Shown here: positions 1-6,110 of the stretch, in pieces | Layout of the letters: each line of letters starts with the position of its first letter | How positions within the stretch are numbered: position 1 is the stretch's first letter | DNA from: Georgenia sp. | Lineage (GTDB): Bacteria > Actinomycetota > Actinomycetes > Actinomycetales > Actinomycetaceae | DNA: 9,673 bases | Reading direction: 5' to 3' | Assembly (NCBI GenBank): GCA_027322565.1 | Contig: DAHVRG010000246.1 | Location: 1 to 9,673 of the forward strand | The notes under the pieces: model-generated | Database searches by the model: none | The model's input: only the letters and a program-made list of their open reading frames with translations | What the model was told of the DNA's origin: nothing | Translations under genes and position numbers: made by a program

Positions 1-33
1 GCTCAGCTTCCGCCGACAGCTCACTTCCCGACG
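1..33 (-). repeat. 18-bp repeat units inside the nucleoside transporter gene, array continuing off the window
   Basis: On the minus strand a GAGCTGTC core begins at position 22 and the next GAGC begins at position 4, exactly 18 nt later, at the window edge. The sequence before the first core (GTCGGGAAGT) matches the end of the consensus unit. Because 18 nt is six codons, the array reads through the transporter frame as SGSELSAEAE without a stop. It is the same family as the array at 1770-1842, in inverted orientation. Confidence 0.65.
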
Positions 34-715
34 GTGCCGCGTGCGGTCCGATGTCGGCCATCGCCCCGGCCGGGACGAGCATCTTGGCCATGAGGAGGCC
101 GCCGGGTGCCGCCATGAAGCTCGCTGCGATGAGGTAGTCGAGGTTCGCACCGAGGAGCGAGTAGCCCACGAGCACCGAGCCCGCCACGGTGGTCAGCCCG
201 CCGGCCATGACGGCGAAGACCTCCGAGGGCGACATGTCCTTGATGTAGGGGCGGATGACCAGTGGCGCCTCGGTCTGCCCGACGAAGATGTTCGCCGCGG
301 CGTTCATCGACTCGGCCCGCTCCGTGCCGAGGACCTTGGCCAGGGCGCCACCGATCCACCGCGTCACCAGCTGCAGGGCGCCGACGTAGTAGAGCACCGC
401 GGTGAGCGCGGCGAAGAAGACGATGACGGGCAGGACCTGGAAGGCGAAGACGCTGCCCTCGTCCGGCAGGATCGCACCGAAGAGGAAGTCGATCCCGACC
501 GACGAGGAGTCGATGACGGCCTGGACGGCGGTGGACAGGCCGGTGAGCACCCGCCGGCCCACCGGCACGAAGAGCACGAGGATCCCGAAGCCGATCTGCA
601 GGAGCAGGGCCAGGGACACCGTCCGCCACCGGATCCGGCGTCGGTCCACCGAGAGCAGCCAGGCGATGGCCAGGACCAGGACGATCCCTCCGACACCCCA
701 CAGCACCTGGAGCAC
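1..715 (-). CDS. nupC: Concentrative nucleoside transporter (NupC/CNT family), 5' part, cut by window edge
   Basis: This gene would import nucleosides across the inner membrane, coupled to an ion gradient (H+ or Na+). The visible 238 residues begin at a GTG (713-715) preceded by a purine-rich GGAGGGAGGG Shine-Dalgarno. They open with a membrane helix (about residues 2-21), a basic DRRRIRWR segment and further hydrophobic stretches (33-52, 93-112). The CNT signature GQTEAPLVIRPYI lies at residues 146-158 and is preceded by ESMNAAANIFV. In E. coli NupC the equivalent GQ(S/T)E also falls near residue 146, so the N-terminus looks complete. About 160-200 C-terminal residues should lie beyond the left edge. 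The last visible residues (GSELSAEAE) are encoded by an 18-bp repeat also found near truB, in the hydrophilic linker after the MAAPGGLLMAK helix. The gene starts 70 nt after truB and may be co-transcribed with it. Family assignment is firm; substrate and ion coupling are not determinable here. Confidence 0.92.
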   Translation of the reverse strand, partial: MLQVLWGVGGIVLVLAIAWLLSVDRRRIRWRTVSLALLLQIGFGILVLFVPVGRRVLTGLSTAVQAVIDSSSVGIDFLFGAILPDEGSVFAFQVLPVIVFFAALTAVLYYVGALQLVTRWIGGALAKVLGTERAESMNAAANIFVGQTEAPLVIRPYIKDMSPSEVFAVMAGGLTTVAGSVLVGYSLLGANLDYLIAASFMAAPGGLLMAKMLVPAGAMADIGPHAAPSGSELSAEAE

Positions 716-718
716 GGT

Positions 719-728
719 CCCTCCCTCC
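719..728 (-). promoter_or_regulatory. Shine-Dalgarno of the nucleoside transporter gene
   Basis: Read on the minus strand this is GGAGGGAGGG, ending 3 nt before the GTG at 713-715, with the first GGAGG about 8 nt away. It supports the GTG start, which has no ATG alternative near the first membrane helix. Confidence 0.7.
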
Positions 729-738
729 GTCGTCGGCC

Positions 739-761
739 GTGCCGTCCTGGCAGGGTGGCAC
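739..761. repeat. Imperfect inverted repeat in the truB-nupC gap
   Basis: Outer arms GTGCC/GGCAC (739-743, 757-761) enclose inner arms CCTG/CAGG (746-749, 751-754). Two 2-nt positions between them are G-U pairs if the plus strand is transcribed and A-C mismatches if the minus strand is. It is therefore not a convincing minus-strand terminator. It could be an operator or chance. No T-run follows it. Confidence 0.3.
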
Positions 762-785
762 AGGGCCGTGGGGGGGCGCGCGCCG

Positions 786-1724
786 TCAGGCGGGGTCGAG
801 CACGAGGACGGGGCGGGCGTGGTCGGCCCGGTCCTCGACGAGGGCGACGACGTGCCCGTCCGGCGCTGCTGCGGCCACCGGTCCGGGTCGACCGCTCGTG
901 GGGATGCGCTGCCCGTAGCGGACGGCCGCCGTCTCCCGGTCGGTGAGCTCGCGGACCGGGAACACGGCACGACACGCGTCGGTGAGGGAGAGGAGGGGCA
1001 CCGGCCGGCCCTCCTCGTGCGCAGCTCCGAGGGCGCCGAGGTCGGCGGCGCCGTCGAGGGTGAAGGGACCGACGCGGGTGCGCCGGAGCGCGGTGAGGTG
1101 CCCCCCGGTGCCGAGGTCGGCCCCGAGGTCGCGGGCCAGGGCGCGGACGTAGGTGCCGGAGGAGCAGACGACGACGACGTCGACGTCGGTGACGGGGGTG
1201 TCGTCGTCCGACGTCGCCGTCCGCCGGTCGAGGACGTCGAGGCGGTGGATGACCACCGGACGCGCGGGCAGCTCCACCTGCTCACCGCTCCGCACCCGGG
1301 CGTAGGACCGCCGGCCGTCGACCTTGACGGCGCTGACGGCGCTCGGCACCTGGTCGATGGGGCCACGCAGCCGGTCGAGGGCCTCCTCGAGCAGCTCCGG
1401 GTCGACCGACGGCGCCCCGGCGGACGCGGTGACGTCGCCCTCGGCGTCGTCGGTGACGGTCGTCTGGCCGAGCCGGACGGTTGCCGTGTACTCCTTGTCA
1501 GCGCCGACGAGGTAGGTCAGCAGCCTGGTCGCCCGCCCCACGCCGAGCACGAGGACGCCGGTGGCCATCGGGTCCAGCGTCCCGGCGTGACCCACCTTGC
1601 GGGTGCCGGCAAGGCGGCGCACCCGGCCGACCACGTCGTGGCTCGTCCATTCGGCAGGCTTGTCGACGATGAGGAGCCCGTCGGATGGGTCGGCGGATCC
1701 GGAGGGAGGTCGACGATCGGTCAC
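786..1724 (-). CDS. truB: tRNA pseudouridine(55) synthase TruB
   Basis: TruB isomerises U55 of the tRNA T-arm to pseudouridine and also acts as a tRNA folding chaperone in the cytoplasm. The 312-residue product has the normal family length. It shows the N-terminal GLLIVDKPAEWTSHDVV (16-32), the catalytic-loop motif KVGHAGTLDPMATGVL (43-58) with the expected catalytic Asp51, KEYTATVRLG (76-85), and the C-terminal-half signature SGTYVRALARDLG followed by LTALRRTRVGPF. A PUA-like actinobacterial tail ends the protein. The start is GTG. An in-frame TAA lies 9 nt upstream, so no earlier start is possible, and there is no Shine-Dalgarno. A TAACGT hexamer 6 nt before the GTG suggests a leaderless transcript (see the promoter entry). 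The gene lies 135 nt after the TSUP gene, a gap occupied by an 18-bp repeat array. Confidence 0.96.
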   Translation of the reverse strand: MTDRRPPSGSADPSDGLLIVDKPAEWTSHDVVGRVRRLAGTRKVGHAGTLDPMATGVLVLGVGRATRLLTYLVGADKEYTATVRLGQTTVTDDAEGDVTASAGAPSVDPELLEEALDRLRGPIDQVPSAVSAVKVDGRRSYARVRSGEQVELPARPVVIHRLDVLDRRTATSDDDTPVTDVDVVVVCSSGTYVRALARDLGADLGTGGHLTALRRTRVGPFTLDGAADLGALGAAHEEGRPVPLLSLTDACRAVFPVRELTDRETAAVRYGQRIPTSGRPGPVAAAAPDGHVVALVEDRADHARPVLVLDPA

Positions 1725-1730
1725 ACCGGG

Positions 1731-1736
1731 ACGTTA
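1731..1736 (-). promoter_or_regulatory. Candidate -10 box for a leaderless truB transcript
   Basis: On the minus strand the hexamer reads TAACGT, fitting the actinobacterial TAnnnT -10 pattern. It ends 6 nt before the truB GTG, the spacing expected if transcription begins at the start codon. The gene lacks a Shine-Dalgarno and has a stop codon in frame directly upstream, consistent with leaderless translation. A -35 about 17-18 nt further upstream is weak (TCGGTC/GTCGGT). The match is suggestive, not proof. Confidence 0.4.
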
Positions 1737-1769
1737 GCAGCGCGCGATGCCGGGACCGACGCGGCCACC

Positions 1770-1842
1770 GGGAGTCGAGCTGTCCGGCGGGCAGTGAGCT
1801 GTCGCCGGCAACTGAACTGTCGGCGGGAAGTGAGCTGTCGGC
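1770..1842 (+). repeat. Four-unit degenerate 18-bp tandem repeat array in the TSUP-truB gap
   Basis: The consensus unit is GGGAAGTGAGCTGTCGGC. The core GARCTGTC starts at 1777, 1796, 1814 and 1832, giving periods of 19, 18 and 18 nt. Units differ by substitutions and small indels, most in the first three, while the fourth (1825-1842) matches the consensus exactly. The array fills over half of the gap between the TSUP stop and the truB start. The same unit appears in the opposite orientation at the left window edge. It carries no spacers as a CRISPR would, and no transposase is near. Its role is unknown; it resembles an intergenic repetitive element. Confidence 0.8.
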
Positions 1843-1859
1843 AGATGGTGGGGGCCCGG

Positions 1860-2630
1860 TCAGGACGGGCGGGGGCCGCGGCGGGCGCGGAGGACGAGCT
1901 GGACCGCGGTGACGACGAGGAGCACCGCGAAGAGGCGCTGCAGCCACTCGGCCGAGATCGCCTGGGCCAGCAGCGCGCCGAGCGGGGCGCCGACGACGCC
2001 GCCGACACCCAGCACGATCCCCGCGCGCCAGTCGGTGTACCCGCGGCGGGCGTGCCGCCACGCCCCCATGAGGGAGATCGGCACCATGACGGCGAGCGAC
2101 GTCCCCTGCGCCTCGTGCGGCGTGAAGCCGAAGCCGAGGACGAGGAGCGGGACCATGACGACCCCGCCGCCGACACCGATGAGGGCCGAGAGCAGGCCCA
2201 TGAGCAGCCCCGAGCCGACGAAGCCGAGGAGCACGGGCAGGTCGAGGTCGGCGAGCTCGCCCGCCCCCTCAACGGGTGGGGCCACCGCCATCCGGACGGC
2301 GACGGCGACCATGACGGCGGCGAAGATGATGCGCAGCGTGCGTTCGGACAACCGGTGGACGAGCTCGGCCCCGAGGAGGCTGCCGACGAACCCGCCCGCC
2401 ACGATGACGAGCGCGGGGACGAGCAGGACGTCGCCGGCCATCCCGTAGGAGACCGCGCCGGCGACCGCGGTGAGCGTGATGGCGGCCAACGAGGTCGCCT
2501 GGGCGTGCTTCTGCCGCATGGCCAGGAGCAGGACGAGGAGCGGGACGAGGACCACTCCCCCACCGATGCCGAGGAGCCCGGACAGGACGCCGACCCCGAC
2601 GCCGATCGGTGCGAGACGCGCGATGCTCAC
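1860..2630 (-). CDS. TSUP (TauE/SafE) family membrane transporter
   Basis: This is a polytopic inner-membrane protein of the sulfite exporter TauE/SafE family, whose members move sulfite, sulfonates or other organosulfur anions. The true substrate cannot be read from sequence. The 256 residues are almost entirely hydrophobic and carry the family's internal duplication. LLGIGGGVVLVPLL (about 19-32) is followed by HAQATSLAAI (42-51), and the second half repeats it as LIGVGGGVVMVPLL (150-163) with HEAQGTSLAVM (172-182). A hydrophilic loop (about 116-129) separates the halves, consistent with 4+4 helices. The start is GTG, 9 nt after the rbfA stop, with no Shine-Dalgarno. A perfect palindrome spans the junction, so translation probably depends on ribosomes finishing rbfA. 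It is not a standard member of the nusA-infB cluster, so its presence between rbfA and truB is lineage-specific. Confidence 0.93.
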   Translation of the reverse strand: MSIARLAPIGVGVGVLSGLLGIGGGVVLVPLLVLLLAMRQKHAQATSLAAITLTAVAGAVSYGMAGDVLLVPALVIVAGGFVGSLLGAELVHRLSERTLRIIFAAVMVAVAVRMAVAPPVEGAGELADLDLPVLLGFVGSGLLMGLLSALIGVGGGVVMVPLLVLGFGFTPHEAQGTSLAVMVPISLMGAWRHARRGYTDWRAGIVLGVGGVVGAPLGALLAQAISAEWLQRLFAVLLVVTAVQLVLRARRGPRPS

Positions 2631-2651
2631 GACGGTCGCTCAGCGACCGTC
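2631..2651. repeat. Perfect palindrome centred on the rbfA stop codon
   Basis: Arms GACGGTCGCT (2631-2640) and AGCGACCGTC (2642-2651) are exact reverse complements around one central base. As minus-strand RNA this folds into a 9-bp GC-rich stem with the rbfA UGA in a 3-nt loop. The foot of the stem adjoins the TSUP GTG start. No U-run follows, so it is not a classical terminator. It may govern translational coupling, act as a pause or processing site, or be a protein-binding operator. Confidence 0.65.
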
Positions 2652-3104
2652 GGCGGTGTCGTCGTCGCCCGGCTCCTCGTCCCGGGTCGTCGGCCGGCGG
2701 TACGGGTCGGCGTCCCCCGCCGGGCGGGCACCGGCAGCGAGCCGGGCGAGCTCGGCGTCCCGCTCCGCCGCCTCCTGGAGCGCCCGCTCCAGCTCCGCGG
2801 CGGTCTCGGGCACGGCATCCGTCGTGAACTCGAGCGTCGGCGTGAGCCGGAGCCCGAGCTGACGTCCCACCTCGGAGCGGATGAGACCGCGCGCGGATGC
2901 CAGGGCGGCGGCCGTGTCGCGCTGCTCGCGCTCGTCACCGAGCACGGTGTAGTAGACGGTGGCGTGCTGGAGGTCACCGGTGACCCGGACCTCGGTGACC
3001 GTGACGAAACCGAGCCGCGGGTCCTTGACCCGCGTCTCGAGCATCGACGCGACGATCTGCTTGATGCGGTCGCTGACGCGCCGCATCCGGGGGGTGTCGG
3101 CCAT
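2640..3104 (-). CDS. rbfA: 30S ribosome-binding factor RbfA
   Basis: RbfA binds the small ribosomal subunit during late 16S rRNA maturation, near the 5' terminal helix. The 154-residue product shows the N-terminal RVSDRIKQIVASMLETRVKD (9-28), the strand region LGFVTVTEVRVTGDLQHATVYYTVLGD (31-57) and the family's single KH-like fold. Its interhelical AxG kink, in place of GxxG, is visible as Ala71-Arg-Gly73 before LIRSEVGRQLGLRLTPTLEF. The C-terminus from about residue 125 is acidic, disordered and actinobacterial in style. I chose the ATG at 3102-3104 because an AGGAGG (3110-3115) lies 5 nt upstream. The frame stays open further upstream, but that would overlap infB and has no RBS. The gene follows infB by 61 nt, with a strong hairpin between them, and its stop codon sits in a palindrome leading into the TSUP gene. 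Confidence 0.96.
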   Translation of the reverse strand: MADTPRMRRVSDRIKQIVASMLETRVKDPRLGFVTVTEVRVTGDLQHATVYYTVLGDEREQRDTAAALASARGLIRSEVGRQLGLRLTPTLEFTTDAVPETAAELERALQEAAERDAELARLAAGARPAGDADPYRRPTTRDEEPGDDDTADGR

Positions 3105-3109
3105 GGTTG

Positions 3110-3115
3110 CCTCCT
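3110..3115 (-). promoter_or_regulatory. Consensus Shine-Dalgarno of rbfA
   Basis: Minus-strand AGGAGG with a 5-nt spacer to the ATG at 3102-3104. It decides the rbfA start against a longer open frame that runs back into infB. Confidence 0.85.
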
Positions 3116-3124
3116 GTCGGGAGC

Positions 3125-3158
3125 GGCGTGGCACGCACCGGTCGGTGCGTGCCACGCC
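3125..3158 (-). terminator. Strong GC-rich hairpin between infB and rbfA (terminator-like, no U-tract)
   Basis: Arms GGCGTGGCACGCACCG (3125-3140) and CGGTGCGTGCCACGCC (3143-3158) are perfectly complementary over 16 bp with only GT between them, giving a realistic 15-bp stem with a 4-nt loop. The hairpin begins 7 nt past the infB stop and ends 9 nt before the rbfA Shine-Dalgarno. No T-run follows on the minus strand. It could be a U-less actinobacterial terminator or attenuator, an mRNA 3'-end stabiliser or an RNase site that sets infB and rbfA levels separately. Structure is certain; function is inferred. Confidence 0.6.
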
Positions 3159-3165
3159 CACGCGG

Positions 3166-5985
3166 TCAGCTACGCGGCTTCTCGCGCATCTCGAAGGTCT
3201 CGATGACGTCGCCTTCCCGGATGTCGTTGAAGGAGCCGAGGCTGATACCGCACTCGAAGCCCTCGCGGACCTCCGTGACATCGTCCTTCTCGCGTCGCAG
3301 CGAGTCGACCGTGAGGTTGTCCCCGACGACGACGCCGTCCCGCAGCACCCGGGCCTTGGCATTGCGCCGGATGAGGCCCGAGCGGACGATCGACCCGGCG
3401 ATGTTGCCGACCTTGGAGGACCGGAACACCTGGCGGATCTCCGCGGTACCGAGCTGGACCTCCTCGTACTCCGGCTTGAGCATGCCCTTGAGCGCCTGCT
3501 CGACGTCGTCGATCGCCTGGTAGATGACCGAGTAGTACCGGATGTCGACGCCCTCGCGGTCGGCCAGCTCCTGCACCCGCTCGGCGGGCCGGACGTTGAA
3601 GCCGATGATCACGGCGTTGTCGACCGTGGCGAGGTTGACGTCGTTCTGCGTGATCGCACCGACGCCGCGGTGGATGATCCGCAGTGCGACCTCGTCGCCC
3701 ACGTCGATCTTGAGCAGCGAGTCCTCCAGCGCCTCGACGGCACCGGAGACGTCGCCCTTGAGGACGAGGTTGAGGGTCTCGACCTTGCCCTGCTGCAGCG
3801 CCTCGTTGAAGTCCTCCAGCGAGACCCGCTTGCGGCGCTTGGCCAGCGTCGCGGCACGCTCGGCGGCCTCTCGCCGGTCGGCGATCTGCCGGGCGGTGCG
3901 GTCGTCCGGGGCCACCAGGAAGGTGTCACCGGCACGCGGGACGGAGGTCAGGCCCAGGACCTGGACCGGGCGGGAGGGCCCGGCCTCCTCCACCTGGTTG
4001 CCGTACTCGTCGAACATCGCCCGCACGCGGCCGTGCGCGGTGCCCGCCACGATGGCGTCGCCGACCCGCAGGGTGCCGGACTGGACCAGGACGGTCGCCA
4101 CGGCGCCGCGGCCCTTGTCGAGGTTGGCCTCGATGGCGACGCCACGCGCGTCCTTGTCCGGGTTGGCGCGCAGGTCGAGGGCCGCGTCCGCGGTGAGCAG
4201 GACAGCCTCGAGGAGGTCGTCGATGCCCATGCGCTGGAGTGCGGAGATCTCGACGAACATCGTGTCGCCGCCGTACTCCTCGGCCACGAGGTTGTACTCG
4301 GTGAGCTGCTGGCGGATCTTGTCCGGATTGGCGTCCGGCTTGTCCACCTTGTTGACCGCGACGACGATCGGCACGCCGGCGGACTGGGCGTGGTTGAGCG
4401 CCTCCACCGTCTGCGGCATGACGCCGTCGTCGGCGGCGACGACGAGGATCGCGATGTCGGTGACCTCGGCACCACGGGCACGCATGGCGGTGAACGCCTC
4501 GTGGCCGGGGGTGTCGATGAAGGTCAGCGCGCGGTCCTCGCCCTCGTGCTCGGTGTGCACCTGGTAGGCACCGATGTGCTGGGTGATGCCACCGGCCTCG
4601 CCGGCGACGACGTCGGTCTGCCGGATCGCGTCCAGCGTCTTCGTCTTACCGTGGTCGACATGGCCCATGACGGTCACGACGGGCGGCCGCGGCACGAGGT
4701 CCTCGTCGGTCTCGGCGGCCTCCTCGGCCGCGAGGTCGATGTCGAAGTCCTCGAGGAGCTCGCGGTCCTCGTCCTCGGGCGAGACGATCTTGACGACGTA
4801 GCCGAGCTCGGCGCCGAGCGCCTGGAAGGTGTCCTCGTCGAGCGACTGGGTGGCCGTGGCCATCTCACCGAGGTGGAAGAGCACCGTCACCAGCGCCGCC
4901 GGGTTGGCGTCGATCTTCTCCGCGAAGTCGGCGAGGCTGGCACCCGCACGGATGCGCACCTCGGTGTTGCCGTCACCGCGGGGGACCTGGACGCCGCCGA
5001 GGCTCGGTGCGCCCTGCTGCTCGAACTCCTGGCGCTTGGCGCGCCTCGACTTCCGCCCACGGACCGGACGGCCGCCGGGACGCCCGAAGGCACCCTGCGT
5101 GCCGCCGCGTCCACCGCGGCCACCACGGCCGGCGAAACCGCCACCGGGACGGCCGCCGCCGGGGCCACCGCCGCCGGGACGGCCACGGCCGCCGCCACCG
5201 CCGCCGCGTGCCGGTGCACCCGGGACGCCCACGGAGCTGCGGCCCGGCATCATCCCGGGCGTCGGACGCTGCCCGCCGGGGCGCGGGGCGCCGGGGCGGG
5301 GCGCACCCGGGCGGGGCGCACCCGGGCGGGGGCCACCGGGACGGGGACCCGGGCGGGGGCCGCCCGTGCCACCGGGCCGGGGCATGCCCTGGCTCGTGGC
5401 GAAGGGGTTGTTACCCGGGCGGGGACCACCCGGACGCGGGCCACCGGGGCGCGGACCACCGCTGCCGCCCGGCCGGGGCATGCCCTGGCTCGTGGCGAAG
5501 GGGTTGTTACCCGGGCGCGGTGCGCCCGGCTTGGGGCCCGGGGTCGCCTTCGGGGCCGGCTTGGGAGCCGCGGGCTTGGCCGCCTCCGGCTTCGGCCCCG
5601 GGGACGGGGCCTCAGGCGCCGGCTCGGCCTTCGCTGCCGGTGCGGGTGCCTGCGGGGCCTCTGCCGCGGGCCGGGGCTGAGCCGCCGGCTTCGGCGCCTC
5701 CTGCGGCGTGGGCGCGGCCGGCTCGGCAGCGGCCTGCTCCGCGGCGGGCGGCGCGGCCTGGGCAGCCGGCTTGGCCGGGGCCTTCGGCTTGGACTTCTTC
5801 GGGGCCGGCTTGTCGTCGGCAGCCGGCTGCGCGGGGATGGCCTCCCTCAGCCGGCGCACCACCGGCGCCTCGACGGTCGACGAGGCGGACTTGACGAACT
5901 CGCCCATCTCGCTGAGTTTCGCCAGGACCGTCTTGCTGTCGACGCCGAGCTGCTTGGCGAGCTCGTGGACGCGAAGCTTTGCCAC
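3166..5985 (-). CDS. infB: Translation initiation factor IF-2
   Basis: IF-2 is the GTPase that places fMet-tRNA on the 30S subunit and promotes 50S joining. The 939-residue product has, in order: an N-terminal IF2_N module ([13 protein letters not shown], 2-14); a long Ala/Pro/Lys linker (about 50-150); a Gly/Pro/Arg-rich linker with repeats (150-310); a basic patch ([10 protein letters not shown]); a second IF2_N-like module (about 342-400); and the G domain. The G motifs are GHVDHGKT (441-448), GGIT (465-468), DTPGH (491-495), NKVD (545-548) and SAL (581-583). Domains II, III and C2 complete a normal C-terminus. I chose the GTG at 5983-5985, with AGGAG 4 nt upstream, because the product then begins like other actinobacterial IF-2s. 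An in-frame ATG at 6004-6006 would add MGRDRRN and translate the Shine-Dalgarno. A hairpin covers part of that site. Confidence 0.97.
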   Translation of the reverse strand: MAKLRVHELAKQLGVDSKTVLAKLSEMGEFVKSASSTVEAPVVRRLREAIPAQPAADDKPAPKKSKPKAPAKPAAQAAPPAAEQAAAEPAAPTPQEAPKPAAQPRPAAEAPQAPAPAAKAEPAPEAPSPGPKPEAAKPAAPKPAPKATPGPKPGAPRPGNNPFATSQGMPRPGGSGGPRPGGPRPGGPRPGNNPFATSQGMPRPGGTGGPRPGPRPGGPRPGAPRPGAPRPGAPRPGGQRPTPGMMPGRSSVGVPGAPARGGGGGGRGRPGGGGPGGGRPGGGFAGRGGRGGRGGTQGAFGRPGGRPVRGRKSRRAKRQEFEQQGAPSLGGVQVPRGDGNTEVRIRAGASLADFAEKIDANPAALVTVLFHLGEMATATQSLDEDTFQALGAELGYVVKIVSPEDEDRELLEDFDIDLAAEEAAETDEDLVPRPPVVTVMGHVDHGKTKTLDAIRQTDVVAGEAGGITQHIGAYQVHTEHEGEDRALTFIDTPGHEAFTAMRARGAEVTDIAILVVAADDGVMPQTVEALNHAQSAGVPIVVAVNKVDKPDANPDKIRQQLTEYNLVAEEYGGDTMFVEISALQRMGIDDLLEAVLLTADAALDLRANPDKDARGVAIEANLDKGRGAVATVLVQSGTLRVGDAIVAGTAHGRVRAMFDEYGNQVEEAGPSRPVQVLGLTSVPRAGDTFLVAPDDRTARQIADRREAAERAATLAKRRKRVSLEDFNEALQQGKVETLNLVLKGDVSGAVEALEDSLLKIDVGDEVALRIIHRGVGAITQNDVNLATVDNAVIIGFNVRPAERVQELADREGVDIRYYSVIYQAIDDVEQALKGMLKPEYEEVQLGTAEIRQVFRSSKVGNIAGSIVRSGLIRRNAKARVLRDGVVVGDNLTVDSLRREKDDVTEVREGFECGISLGSFNDIREGDVIETFEMREKPRS
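5277..5345 (-). repeat. Short tandem repeats encoding the [14 protein letters not shown] stretch of IF-2
   Basis: Near-identical 15-nt units containing GCGCACCCGGGCGGG follow each other on the plus strand and encode repeated APRPG on the minus strand (about residues 214-236). Such simple repeats are prone to copy-number change. They lie in the disordered linker, so variation should be tolerated. Confidence 0.6.
5375..5517 (-). repeat. Duplicated 96-bp (32-codon) module inside infB
   Basis: A 47-bp block at 5375-5421 recurs with no mismatch at 5471-5517, an offset of 96 bp. It encodes [16 protein letters not shown] twice (from residues 159 and 191), followed by Gly/Pro/Arg filler. The 96-bp period keeps the reading frame, so the linker is lengthened by 32 residues. 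Actinobacterial IF-2 linkers often carry one NNPF-type segment. Exact identity at the DNA level suggests a recent duplication or gene conversion. Confidence 0.85.
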
Positions 5986-5989
5986 ATTT

Positions 5990-5994
5990 CTCCT
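5990..5994 (-). promoter_or_regulatory. Shine-Dalgarno of infB, partly inside a hairpin
   Basis: Minus-strand AGGAG lies 4 nt before the GTG at 5983-5985. Its first three bases (5994-5992) belong to the 3' arm of the hairpin at 5992-6017, so folding would partly hide the site. Confidence 0.7.
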
Positions 5995-6017
5995 GTCTCG
6001 GCCCATCCCGAGACAGG
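5992..6017 (-). promoter_or_regulatory. 10-bp hairpin overlapping the infB Shine-Dalgarno
   Basis: Arms CCTGTCTCGG (5992-6001) and CCGAGACAGG (6008-6017) are perfect reverse complements around a 6-nt loop. On the minus-strand mRNA the 3' arm ends in the first bases of AGGAG, and the loop holds an in-frame ATG seven codons before the chosen GTG. This geometry fits a translational switch that limits IF-2 synthesis, or a processing site in the ylxR-infB leader. No T-run follows, and the infB start is only 6 nt downstream, so termination is unlikely. Confidence 0.5.
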
Positions 6018-6110
6018 GAAGGGCCGTGTTAGTGCTTGGGGCTCATCGCTGGGTACTCATCGGGTGCCCATCGGCTTCCAACCCGCTTTCTTCGTCGATG
6101 ACTCGCCGGG

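Noticed and set aside
21..761. A 246-codon minus-strand frame beginning MPPCQDG
   Set aside because: It is out of frame with the CNT transporter, which carries the GQTEAP motif. This frame is Arg/Pro/Gly-rich with no recognisable fold.
1770..1842. CRISPR array or small coding gene in the TSUP-truB gap
   Set aside because: Units abut with no spacers. An open frame across it has no Shine-Dalgarno and simply repeats GSELS-like residues from the repeat.
402..3206. A 934-codon open frame on the plus strand
   Set aside because: It is the shadow of the transporter 5' end, truB, TSUP and rbfA. It is rich in Arg, Gly, Asp and Glu with no domain, and the antisense genes are firmly identified.
3105..3362. 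N-terminal extension of RbfA to 240 residues
   Set aside because: The added sequence overlaps the infB 3' end in another frame and is unlike RbfA. The consensus AGGAGG sits before the ATG at 3102-3104.
5277..5517. CRISPR-like or mobile repeat
   Set aside because: The repeats are in frame within infB and encode the Gly/Pro/Arg linker. There are no unique spacers, no cas genes and no transposase.
5986..6006. Starting IF-2 at the ATG 6004-6006
   Set aside because: This would translate the AGGAG Shine-Dalgarno as coding sequence. The family N-terminus corresponds to the GTG at 5983-5985. It is kept only as an alternative to test.
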